Assembly: GCA_003105305.1 (NCBI GenBank)
Contig: PQAQ01000044.1
Span: 1-6,979 of the forward strand
Length of the DNA: 6,979 bases
Direction: 5' to 3'
Source of the DNA: Candidatus Methylomirabilota bacterium
Lineage (GTDB): Bacteria; Methylomirabilota; Methylomirabilia; Methylomirabilales; Methylomirabilaceae
In this document: in pieces, positions 1 to 5,446 of the stretch
Position numbering within the stretch: the first letter of the stretch is position 1
How the letters are laid out: the number at the start of each line of letters is the position of its first letter
Made by a program: the position numbers and the translations under genes
The notes under the pieces: model-generated
Databases searched by the model: none
Seen by the model: the letters and a program-made list of their open reading frames with translations, nothing else
Told to the model about the DNA's origin: nothing

Positions 1-185
1 GCATCAAGCTTCAGGACGACTCGATCGTCTCGATCCGGACGAAGGGGTTGATCGGTGAGAAGTACGTGAGGATTACGCCCGGCGGTTCCGACACCATGGT
101 CCAGCCTGGCGGTAAACTTCGAGACACCGAAGACCCCATAGACATCGAACAACTCATCTCGAACTACATTTTTGGTAAGCTCTGA
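1..185 (+). CDS. mlaD: MlaD, C-terminal end (MCE-domain phospholipid-transport protein), 5' partial
   Basis: The gene enters from the left edge; the first whole codon is at 3 and the TGA stop is at 183-185, leaving 60 codons. MlaD is the inner-membrane-anchored hexameric MCE protein of the MlaFEDB ABC transporter. It passes phospholipid between the inner membrane and periplasmic MlaC. What is visible is the end of the MCE domain, with the typical run TKGLIGEKYVRITPGG (about codons 15-30), a short acidic linker (LRDTEDPIDIEQL) and the final helix ending LISNYIFGKL. This corresponds well, from memory, to the end of Escherichia coli MlaD (GLLGEKYI...PGG followed by a LEDLI helix). The N-terminal transmembrane helix and most of the MCE fold lie outside the window. 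The following TolC-family gene starts 56 bases downstream on the same strand and mlaC comes next, which supports the assignment. mlaE and mlaF are expected upstream but cannot be seen. Confidence 0.9.
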   Translation, partial: IKLQDDSIVSIRTKGLIGEKYVRITPGGSDTMVQPGGKLRDTEDPIDIEQLISNYIFGKL

Positions 186-230
186 TCGAAAGAGGTAGCC
201 GGTACGCATATGTCGAATCGCTGATCTCGA

Positions 231-236
231 AGGAGG
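231..236 (+). promoter_or_regulatory. Ribosome binding site of the TolC-family gene
   Basis: A perfect AGGAGG lies 5 bases before ATG 242 and 8 bases before a second in-frame ATG at 245. Spacing slightly favours the second ATG, but the two starts differ by a single Met. No promoter is evident in the 56-base gap after mlaD, so the gene is probably transcribed with mlaD. Confidence 0.8.
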
Positions 237-241
237 CGCTC

Positions 242-1636
242 ATGATGAATGCAGGCCGAGCGGGGCAGGCACGCTGGATCGTGTTGCCCCTGGCCCTGAT
301 GACAACGGCGGCTGTCGCGCAGCCGACATTTGCACAGTCGCCGGTACCCAAGGCCGTCTATAGCTTGAAGGATCTGATTCAGCGTACACTGGCTACGAGT
401 CCTGAGATCCGCCAGATGCAGAGAGGCGCTGAGGCGGCGATGGCCAAGAAAGATCAGGCCGACGCCGGTCGATTTCCACAGATCGAGGTAACCGGGATCG
501 TAGGGCCGTCCCCTCGGGCCCGTGGAACCGTCGAGGGCGGGTCTCCCGATCGGAAGGATCACCCCCACGTGACCAACGTTTTCGAGCGGGTTGAACTACA
601 GTTGGTCCAGCCGCTCTATACCTTCGGTAAGCTAACGGGATTCCGCGAAGCTGCGGAGGAGGGGGTCAAGGTCGAGCAAGCGAAGGTGGAAGAGAAGGCG
701 GCGGACCTGATCTTGAAGGTGAAGGAGCTATACTACGGCCGACTGTTAGCAAGCGACATGCTCGGGTTGATTGATGAGATTGCCACGGATCTTGACAAGG
801 CGATTGACAAGACGGAACGACAGCTCAAGGCTGAAGTGCCGGGGGCTGATGAAATAGATCTGTACAAATTAAAGGCGTTCCGGGGTGAGGTGTTGAAGAA
901 CCGGGAAGAGGCCCAGAAGGGGTTTGATCTAGCCACTAGTGGTCTGAGGTTCTATGCCGGTTTCGATCGTTTGCAGCCGTTGGAGCTGGACGCGTTTGGC
1001 CTAGCGGCTGTCCCTAGAGAGGTGGAACCGGAAGATCGGGGAATGGGCATGGCGTTGGAGTTGCGACCGGAGATGACGCAGGTGCGGGCCGGGCTCAAGG
1101 CCACTGAAGCGTTGGTCAAGGCCGAAGAGAGTAACCTGTACCCTCTGTTTTTCGCCGCCGTGAACGGTGTCTACGCTCAGGCCGGTAACCGGACGCACCA
1201 GCAAAATCCCTGGGCCTATGATCCGTTGAATGATCGGTATACCGCGATTGTCTTGGGTTTCAAATACAATCTCGACTTCGGCATTATTCGAGGTAAGATC
1301 CGGGCCGCTCAGGCGGAACACCTGAAGGTTGGAGAGATGAAGTCGTTTGCCGAGCGGGGGATCCCATTGCAGGTGCGGAAAGCGCATCGGGAGCTTGCCG
1401 AGGCCAAGGAGACGCTGAGGGCCACGGAAGAGGGATGGCGGAACGCAAAGAAGTGGCTGGTGGCAGCCAAGGCGAACTACGACCTTGGCGTTGGAGAGGC
1501 CAGAGAACTGGGCCAGGCCGCAGAGTCGTACGCCAAGCTACGGGCAGACAACTATCGGGCCATGTACAATTATAACCTTGCGCTTGCGAATATTGAGCAT
1601 GCTACAGGTCTAGCCGTAAAGGAGGAGATGAAGTGA
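242..1636 (+). CDS. TolC-family outer-membrane channel/efflux protein in the mla operon
   Basis: The 464-aa product has the usual length of TolC/OEP-family proteins, which form trimeric outer-membrane barrels continued by an alpha-helical periplasmic tunnel. Residues 1-31 look like a Sec signal peptide: basic Arg6/Arg11, a hydrophobic core WIVLPLALMTTAAVA, and possible cleavage after AVA (26) or TFA (31). The two halves of the OEP repeat are both visible. In each, a helix start with a PE pair (SPEIRQ near 53; RPEMTQ in the second half) is followed by a YP/FP-type turn into beta strands. LVQPLYTFGK at 121-130 is the hallmark strand and turn of the family. Long Ala/Glu/Lys-rich helices fill the remainder, and the C-terminal NYNLALANIEHATG ends as OEP proteins usually do. 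The gene lies between mlaD and mlaC and overlaps the mlaC start by 4 bases (GTGA), so the two are likely translationally coupled. The family is clear. Its substrate is not; a role as outer-membrane partner of the Mla pathway is inferred from position only. Confidence 0.92.
   Translation: MMNAGRAGQARWIVLPLALMTTAAVAQPTFAQSPVPKAVYSLKDLIQRTLATSPEIRQMQRGAEAAMAKKDQADAGRFPQIEVTGIVGPSPRARGTVEGGSPDRKDHPHVTNVFERVELQLVQPLYTFGKLTGFREAAEEGVKVEQAKVEEKAADLILKVKELYYGRLLASDMLGLIDEIATDLDKAIDKTERQLKAEVPGADEIDLYKLKAFRGEVLKNREEAQKGFDLATSGLRFYAGFDRLQPLELDAFGLAAVPREVEPEDRGMGMALELRPEMTQVRAGLKATEALVKAEESNLYPLFFAAVNGVYAQAGNRTHQQNPWAYDPLNDRYTAIVLGFKYNLDFGIIRGKIRAAQAEHLKVGEMKSFAERGIPLQVRKAHRELAEAKETLRATEEGWRNAKKWLVAAKANYDLGVGEARELGQAAESYAKLRADNYRAMYNYNLALANIEHATGLAVKEEMK
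1618..1627 (+). promoter_or_regulatory. Ribosome binding site of mlaC, inside the end of the TolC-family gene
   Basis: AAAGGAGGAG lies inside the last codons of the upstream gene, with 7 bases between GGAGG (1621-1625) and the GTG at 1633. This settles GTG 1633 as the mlaC start in spite of the non-ATG codon and the stop/start overlap. Confidence 0.82.
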
Positions 1637-2304
1637 CCGTAACGAATGTCAATGTCCGGCGCAGATGGAAAACGCTGACCCTTATCACGGCAGCCGTGGC
1701 AATGTTGGCAATGCCAGGCCAGGTCCTCGCCGGTCCGGCGACAGATCAGGTGAAGGAGACCGTGGATCAGGTGTTGAAGATCCTGACTGATCCGACGCTT
1801 AAGGGTGAGCGAAAGGCCAAGGAGCGCCGTGCCCAGCTCCGTCGGACGGTATTGGAGCGATTCGATTTTTCAGAGATGTCCAAGCGATCCATGGGCCAGT
1901 ATTGGAAGGAGCGGACGCCGGATGAGCGTAACCAATTCGTCGGCCTGTTTACCGATCTGCTGGAGCGAGCCTACGTTGATCGGGTCGAAGGGTACACGGG
2001 TGAACAGATCTTGTACCTGGGGGAGACCGCTGATGGAAACTATTCAGAGGTGCGGACGAAGATTGTGACCAAACGGAATCAGGAAATTCCGATAGCCTAT
2101 CGATTGCAGAAGGCTGACTCCAACTCCAAATGGGAGGTCTATGACATTGTGGTCGAGGGCGTCAGCCTGGTAAATAATTATCGCACCCAATTCAGTAAGA
2201 TCATCCGCACCTCCTCGTACCAGGATCTCGTGAAGAAGATGCAGGCCAAGGTCCAGGGCGAAGAAGGGGCGGAGCTCGGTGCGCCAAAGTCGAAGGTCCG
2301 ATAA
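1633..2304 (+). CDS. mlaC: MlaC, periplasmic phospholipid-binding shuttle (Ttg2D/MlaC family)
   Basis: The 223-aa protein starts at GTG and has a Sec signal peptide: RRRWK at 9-13, then a hydrophobic stretch to about 28, with likely cleavage after QVLA (33). MlaC is the soluble periplasmic carrier that moves phospholipid between the MlaFED complex and the outer membrane. Family signatures are present in order. FDFSEMSKRSMGQYW at 77-91 matches the conserved 'FD...M.R..LG..W' segment. The 'ERAYVDR...GY' region follows. W-EVYDIVVEGVSLVNNYRTQF at about 167-187 is the most characteristic block of the family (E. coli has a related VYDMIAEGVS segment). The tail after about 205 (QGEEGAELGAPKSKVR) is charged and probably disordered. 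The length is close to the usual 200-220 aa. The gene overlaps the TolC-family gene by 4 bases, and a small ORF begins 8-14 bases after the stop. Confidence 0.94.
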   Translation: MTVTNVNVRRRWKTLTLITAAVAMLAMPGQVLAGPATDQVKETVDQVLKILTDPTLKGERKAKERRAQLRRTVLERFDFSEMSKRSMGQYWKERTPDERNQFVGLFTDLLERAYVDRVEGYTGEQILYLGETADGNYSEVRTKIVTKRNQEIPIAYRLQKADSNSKWEVYDIVVEGVSLVNNYRTQFSKIIRTSSYQDLVKKMQAKVQGEEGAELGAPKSKVR

Positions 2305-2305
2305 C

Positions 2306-2313
2306 GAGGGGAG
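2306..2313 (+). promoter_or_regulatory. Ribosome binding site deciding the start of the small ORF after mlaC
   Basis: GAGGGGAG directly follows the mlaC stop codon. It overlaps a possible GTG start at 2313 but sits 5 bases before ATG 2319, so ATG 2319 is the better start. Confidence 0.55.
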
Positions 2314-2318
2314 TGGCG

Positions 2319-2528
2319 ATGACGGGAGACGTTCAGGGCCTCTATCATAAGATTACCATCTGGTGTGCGACGGGTCATCCGCCGTACCTTTCGCCTGACA
2401 TGGCGAAAGGCTTCAGCGACTATCTGCTGAACTTCCTAAAATCGGCAGAGGGAGAGCGATTCCTGCGGACCTTGGGGTATGTCCGCCTTGGCGAATCTGC
2501 GGAGGACAAGCCACACGCAGAGACCTGA
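2319..2528 (+). CDS. Small protein (69 aa) of unknown function with a PstS-like C-terminal tail
   Basis: I do not recognise this as a named family. The ORF starts at ATG 2319, with an in-frame GTG at 2313 as the less likely alternative, and ends at TGA 2526-2528. A purine-rich ribosome binding site and the 14-base gap after mlaC make it a plausible last gene of the operon. There is no signal peptide or membrane segment. The central part, PDMAKGFSDYLLNFLKSAEGE followed by RFLRTLGYVRL, resembles the closing helix and turn of PstS/PBP-type solute-binding proteins, whose usual form is 'AK.F.DF.LS.EGQ....GYVPL'. The aromatic-rich segment before it (LYHKITIW) could match the preceding strand. It may therefore be a detached tail or the remnant of a binding-protein gene, or a genuine small protein. 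A 9-bp perfect hairpin (2387-2410) lies within it. The similarity is read by eye only. Confidence 0.5.
   Translation: MTGDVQGLYHKITIWCATGHPPYLSPDMAKGFSDYLLNFLKSAEGERFLRTLGYVRLGESAEDKPHAET
2387..2410 (+). repeat. Perfect 9-bp inverted repeat (hairpin) inside the small ORF after mlaC
   Basis: CCTTTCGCC (2387-2395) and GGCGAAAGG (2402-2410) are exact reverse complements with a 6-base loop, TGACAT. The hairpin starts 83 bases after the mlaC stop. No T-run follows, so it is not a standard intrinsic terminator. It could stabilise the 3' end of the mla transcript or affect translation of the small ORF. Confidence 0.75.
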
Positions 2529-2568
2529 TCCTCACGACCCCTTCTGTCGCTGTAACTCCAGGAGGATC
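2527..2568. repeat. Inverted repeat across the convergent stop codons
   Basis: GATCCTC (2527-2533) and GAGGATC (2562-2568) are exact reverse complements separated by 28 bases. The left arm covers both converging stop codons. The arms are short, the loop is long and there is no T-run, so a bidirectional terminator role is only possible. Confidence 0.25.
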
Positions 2569-2765
2569 CGTTCGAGCGACTCCCTGGCGTGCCGTGCCTG
2601 TTCGATATGGCCGCCCAGAGACTGGATCAGTTCATTTCGCATCGTTGGTCTCAGCGGTGTGAGGAAGCGCACGATGCCTTCCAGTGCACCGTCGATCGCC
2701 TCCACTGCGGTCCGTATCTGCTTGCGGATGGCCGCCTCTTGCGTCTGTGTTGGTTCGTCGCTCAT
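2532..2765 (-). CDS. Small helical protein of unknown function (77 aa)
   Basis: Read on the minus strand from ATG at 2765 to TGA at 2532-2534, this gives 77 aa. An AAGGGG ribosome binding site (2773-2778, minus strand) lies 7 bases before the ATG and chooses this start. The frame stays open upstream as far as about 2940, with alternative TTG (2849) and GTG starts. The longer form would add a Cys-rich CACPSCK segment. The protein is charged and looks almost fully helical, with leucine/isoleucine spacing suited to a short coiled coil (RNELIQSL...ARESLERILLELQRQ). It has no signal peptide or membrane segment. I recognise no family. Weaker frames overlap it on the + strand; this one is preferred for its ribosome binding site and protein-like composition. 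It converges on the small ORF after mlaC with 3 bases between stop codons, and is divergent from the helicase gene. Confidence 0.5.
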   Translation of the reverse strand: MSDEPTQTQEAAIRKQIRTAVEAIDGALEGIVRFLTPLRPTMRNELIQSLGGHIEQARHARESLERILLELQRQKGS

Positions 2766-2772
2766 AACGATA

Positions 2773-2778
2773 CCCCTT
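2773..2778 (-). promoter_or_regulatory. Ribosome binding site of the minus-strand small gene
   Basis: On the minus strand AAGGGG is followed 7 bases later by ATG at 2765. It is the only start in this open frame with a recognisable Shine-Dalgarno sequence, which argues for the 77-aa form rather than the TTG form at 2849. Confidence 0.5.
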
Positions 2779-2913
2779 CGGTCTTCTTCAGCCTCTCTAA
2801 CCTTATCCGCCACGACGTTCAGCTTACATGACGGACACGCGCAACGCAAGGGGATCGACTGAAGCGTTCGAGCTTTCTTGAAGCGGCAAGACGCTTGAGA
2901 TGAATCGGAGTAG

Positions 2914-2940
2914 TTGAAGCGCTCGGTGCAATCTGCTAAT
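2914..2940 (+). promoter_or_regulatory. Weak candidate promoter for the helicase-HD operon
   Basis: TTGAAG at 2914-2919 and GCTAAT at 2935-2940 resemble -35 and -10 boxes with a short 15-base spacer. Transcription would begin near 2947, leaving a leader of only about 8 bases before ATG 2955. This agrees with the absence of a Shine-Dalgarno sequence there, but the match is weak. Confidence 0.2.
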
Positions 2941-2954
2941 GTTGACGATAAACG

Positions 2955-5435
2955 ATGTCAAAAGGACACAGACCTGTCGAGATTGCTGCATCGGCTCCAC
3001 CGCGGGACGCGCAGGCGCTTATCGATTCGTTCCGCGACCGATATCCGTTCCCCCTGGACCCGTTTCAGGAGGAGGCCATCCGTCTGATTGCGGAGGGAAG
3101 CTCCGTGATCGTCTCTGCGCCGACCGGCGCGGGCAAGACCCTCATCGCTGAATTTGCCATCTACCGGGCCCTCGCTCACCAACATCGCATCGCCTACACG
3201 ACCCCATTGAAGGCCTTGAGCAACCAGAAATATGCCGATTTCACCCGCCAGTGGGGTGGGGAAACCGTCGGCATCCTGACCGGCGACGTGAAGGTGAATC
3301 CTCGCGCATCACTTGTGGTCATGACTACCGAGATCCTCCGCAACAAGTTCTACGGGGGCGAGTTTGAGGGGCTTCGCTATGTCGTGCTGGACGAGTGTCA
3401 CTACATGGGAAATGTGGGGCGGGGAACTGTGTGGGAAGAGATTATTATCAATTGTCCCCCTGACGTTCAGCTTGTCGCCCTTTCGGCTACCGTCAGTAAT
3501 ATCGGCGAGATTGCTGAGTGGATCGGCCAGACCCATCGTCCGATTCGGCCCATCCATCATCCCATCAGACCGGTGCCGCTGCGTTATTTGCTCTGCGACA
3601 AGGATGGTCAGCTCTGGCCGCCGGAGGAGGCGTCAGTTCGGCGGATTCTACAGGCTTCCTTGTCCGAGCGACGCGTGTCCGAGGGGCGGGAGATCGGTCG
3701 ATGGGTCCGGCGTGGGGAACGCCGGCATCGTATTGTTCGCCGTCGCGCGCTCGACGAGAGCACCGCCATTTCCGTGCTTCGAGCGCACCGCTGGCTGCCG
3801 GCGATCTACTTTATCTTCAGCCGCTCGGGATGCGAGCGTGCCCTTGCTCGCCTCCTGGAGCGCGGTGAACCGTTCCTGGATTCCACAGGGGGCGAGCAGA
3901 TCGAAGAGGCGATTCAACAGACGCTTCTTGATTACCCGAGCATCAGCCCTGGGAGTGATCTGAATCGACTCATTCTGAGCGGGTTGCGTCGCGGTGTAGG
4001 GCTGCACCACGCCGGTGTCCTTCCGGCGTTGAAGCGACTTACCGAGGTCCTGTTTGAGCGGGGATTGGTGCGGGTCGTTTTTGCAACCGAAACGATGAGC
4101 CTTGGGATTCACATGCCGGCCAAAAGCGTGGTGATCGGAGGACTTCGGAAGCGGACCGATCTCGGATTTCGCGGTCTCACTGTGGGGGAACTGTTCCAGA
4201 TAGCCGGGCGTGCCGGACGGCGCGGGATCGATCCTAAAGGAACCTGCCTCCTGGCACTCGATTCAGCAGAGGCAGCCGCAGACGCTGTCCGGCTGGTGCA
4301 AGGCAATCCGGAGCCGATCAATAGCCGATTTCGGATCGGCTACAGCAGCGCGGCGCTGCTGATCGACATGCAGCGCGAGCCGGAGGCGATCCGCAAGACC
4401 ATCGAGAAAAGCTTCGGTCAGTTTCAGAATCGTCGAAAGATCGAGGCCATCCGGATCGAACAAGAAGAGTTAATCCGCAAACTGGCCGAAGCCGAGGGCG
4501 TGACGTCCCCCTGCTGTCCGGTCAGTACGCTGATCGAATATCGAGAACGACGCGCCGCGTTGGAGCACGAACGTGAACGGCTTGCGTGTCTGCGAGCGGC
4601 GACCGCGCGGAGCGGGCGCGGGGGTGGTCGGGGTCGCAGGCGACGGTCTGCGGACTCCGTCACCTTTTTCTGGGGCGACTTCGAGGAGAGCCGATCAAAA
4701 CTCGAGGCGATGGCCCTTGCCCTTTCCCAGATGCCGTGTCACCGGTGCGCGGAACGCTCGCACCGGGAGCGGCAGCTCAAACAGTCGCGACGCCTGGGGC
4801 AGATGCTGGAGCGTCATCACCAGACGCAACAGCAACTTCAGAATTCCTACTGGGAACAGTTTCTGCGTGTCGTGGGCATCCTCCAGCATTTCGGCTATCT
4901 CGAGGATGGGCGGTTGGGAGTCGAGGGTCGCTTGGTTGCGTCGCTGCGCCACGATAACGAACTATTGGTGGCCCGGGTAGTCTTTTCCGGACTTCTGAAG
5001 GGTCTGTTACCCGAGGAACTCGCCGGGCTCCTCTCGTGTCTCGTGGAGGAACCGCGCGCAACAGAGCAGCCCGCGGCCAGGCTGTTCCTTCGAGATCAGG
5101 CGCATCTTCGGCGGCGGGTGAAGACGCTGGAGGATCTGAGTCAGGAGGTGGACAAGGTCCAACGATCCTATCACGTTGACCTGCCGGTCTCAATGCACAC
5201 AATCTATCTGGCGGCCACTCATCGGTGGGTGTCCGGAGAAGACGACTGGCTGGCGTTGGTCGAGCAGAGTTTCGGGGGGCATGAAGGCGACCTTATCAGG
5301 GCCTTCCGCCGATTGATTGATCTGTGTCGACAGCTTGAAGAAAGCCCGGAGTTGCCGATCGATCTGACCAGAACGTTATCGCGGGTCATCGCGATGTTGG
5401 ATCGGGGTATCGTCCTGGAATCGGCATTGATCTAG
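2955..5435 (+). CDS. Ski2/HelY-like superfamily 2 DExH-box helicase
   Basis: The 826-aa protein is an ATP-dependent superfamily 2 helicase, close in layout to the Ski2/Mtr4 RNA helicases and mycobacterial HelY. Motifs in order are: motif I APTGAGKT 55-62, Ia TTPLKALSNQKY 82-93, Ib TTEILRN 124-130, II DECH 146-149, III SAT 177-179, IV IYFIFSRSGCE, V ATETMSLGIHMP 377-388, and VI QIAGRAGRRGID 415-426. All catalytic residues are present. The C-terminal part (about 660-826) resembles the DSHCT domain of Ski2-type proteins (GYLEDGRL, GRLVASL, LLPEELAGLLS). Before it, PCHRC at 594-598 matches the Cys-containing segment I recall from HelY proteins. SGRGGGRGRRRRS at 553-565 is an unusual Arg/Gly patch. 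The start is fixed: an in-frame TAA lies at 2949-2951, ATG 2955 is the first start codon, and there is no clear ribosome binding site. The HD gene follows after 11 bases. RNA unwinding is the usual family role; a DNA substrate cannot be excluded. Confidence 0.95.
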   Translation: MSKGHRPVEIAASAPPRDAQALIDSFRDRYPFPLDPFQEEAIRLIAEGSSVIVSAPTGAGKTLIAEFAIYRALAHQHRIAYTTPLKALSNQKYADFTRQWGGETVGILTGDVKVNPRASLVVMTTEILRNKFYGGEFEGLRYVVLDECHYMGNVGRGTVWEEIIINCPPDVQLVALSATVSNIGEIAEWIGQTHRPIRPIHHPIRPVPLRYLLCDKDGQLWPPEEASVRRILQASLSERRVSEGREIGRWVRRGERRHRIVRRRALDESTAISVLRAHRWLPAIYFIFSRSGCERALARLLERGEPFLDSTGGEQIEEAIQQTLLDYPSISPGSDLNRLILSGLRRGVGLHHAGVLPALKRLTEVLFERGLVRVVFATETMSLGIHMPAKSVVIGGLRKRTDLGFRGLTVGELFQIAGRAGRRGIDPKGTCLLALDSAEAAADAVRLVQGNPEPINSRFRIGYSSAALLIDMQREPEAIRKTIEKSFGQFQNRRKIEAIRIEQEELIRKLAEAEGVTSPCCPVSTLIEYRERRAALEHERERLACLRAATARSGRGGGRGRRRRSADSVTFFWGDFEESRSKLEAMALALSQMPCHRCAERSHRERQLKQSRRLGQMLERHHQTQQQLQNSYWEQFLRVVGILQHFGYLEDGRLGVEGRLVASLRHDNELLVARVVFSGLLKGLLPEELAGLLSCLVEEPRATEQPAARLFLRDQAHLRRRVKTLEDLSQEVDKVQRSYHVDLPVSMHTIYLAATHRWVSGEDDWLALVEQSFGGHEGDLIRAFRRLIDLCRQLEESPELPIDLTRTLSRVIAMLDRGIVLESALI
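3699..3730 (+). repeat. Long hairpin within the helicase gene
   Basis: Inner arms CCGGCGT (3707-3713) and ACGCCGG (3719-3725) are exact complements around a 5-base loop. Outer arms CGATG (3699-3703) and CATCG (3726-3730) extend the stem to 12 bp with one 3-base bulge (GGT). It lies in the stretch between helicase motifs III and IV. Confidence 0.7.
4322..4361 (+). repeat. Two adjacent perfect hairpins within the helicase gene
   Basis: The first hairpin pairs TAGCCGAT (4322-4329) with ATCGGCTA (4335-4342) around TTCGG. The second begins at the next base: CAGCAGCG (4343-4350) pairs with CGCTGCTG (4354-4361) around CGG. Upstream, AGCCGATC (4312-4319) can pair with GATCGGCT (4334-4341) in place of the first stem. 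All lie in coding sequence just after helicase motif VI. Confidence 0.75.
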
Positions 5436-5440
5436 GGAGG
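5434..5440 (+). promoter_or_regulatory. Ribosome binding site of the HD-domain gene, overlapping the helicase stop
   Basis: AGGGAGG overlaps the last two bases of the helicase TAG stop and sits 6 bases before ATG 5447. The arrangement implies cotranscription and probably translational coupling of the two genes. Confidence 0.8.
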
Positions 5441-5446
5441 TGATCG

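Larger units (their letters stand above)
2766..2954. other. Divergent spacer between the minus-strand small gene and the helicase gene
   Basis: The spacer should hold promoters for both directions, but none is strong. For the helicase, TTGAAG (2914-2919) and GCTAAT (2935-2940) each match 4 of 6 consensus bases, with 15 bases between them. TGAAGCG recurs three times (starting near 2860, 2879 and 2915). No strong hairpin is visible. Part of it may instead code for an N-terminal extension of the minus-strand gene. Confidence 0.4.

Noticed and set aside
210..224. Tiny ORF (ATG, three codons, TGA) between mlaD and the TolC-family gene
   Set aside because: There is no correctly spaced ribosome binding site and it is too short to judge.
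511..537. Hairpin CCCTCG/CGAGGG inside the TolC-family gene
   Set aside because: A 6-bp stem with a 15-base loop is expected by chance in GC-rich coding DNA.
933..942. Perfect 10-base palindrome CCACTAGTGG inside the TolC-family gene
   Set aside because: It is single, in coding sequence and has no partner copies; chance is the simplest explanation.
1001..1387. Open frame of 128 codons on the minus strand opposite the TolC-family gene
   Set aside because: It is a shadow of a clear coding gene, with no ribosome binding site or recognisable product.
2479..2862. Plus-strand open frames of 127 and 80 codons overlapping the minus-strand small gene
   Set aside because: They have Ser/Arg/Cys-rich, shadow-like composition and overlap the better-supported minus-strand gene; the first also runs into the small ORF after mlaC in another frame.
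2939..3151. Plus-strand ORF starting at ATG 2939 just before the helicase
   Set aside because: It is out of frame with the helicase, overlaps its conserved N-terminal region and Walker A motif, and has no ribosome binding site.
3648..4112. Open frame of 154 codons on the minus strand opposite the helicase
   Set aside because: It is antisense to conserved helicase sequence reaching motif V, and its translation shows no family features.
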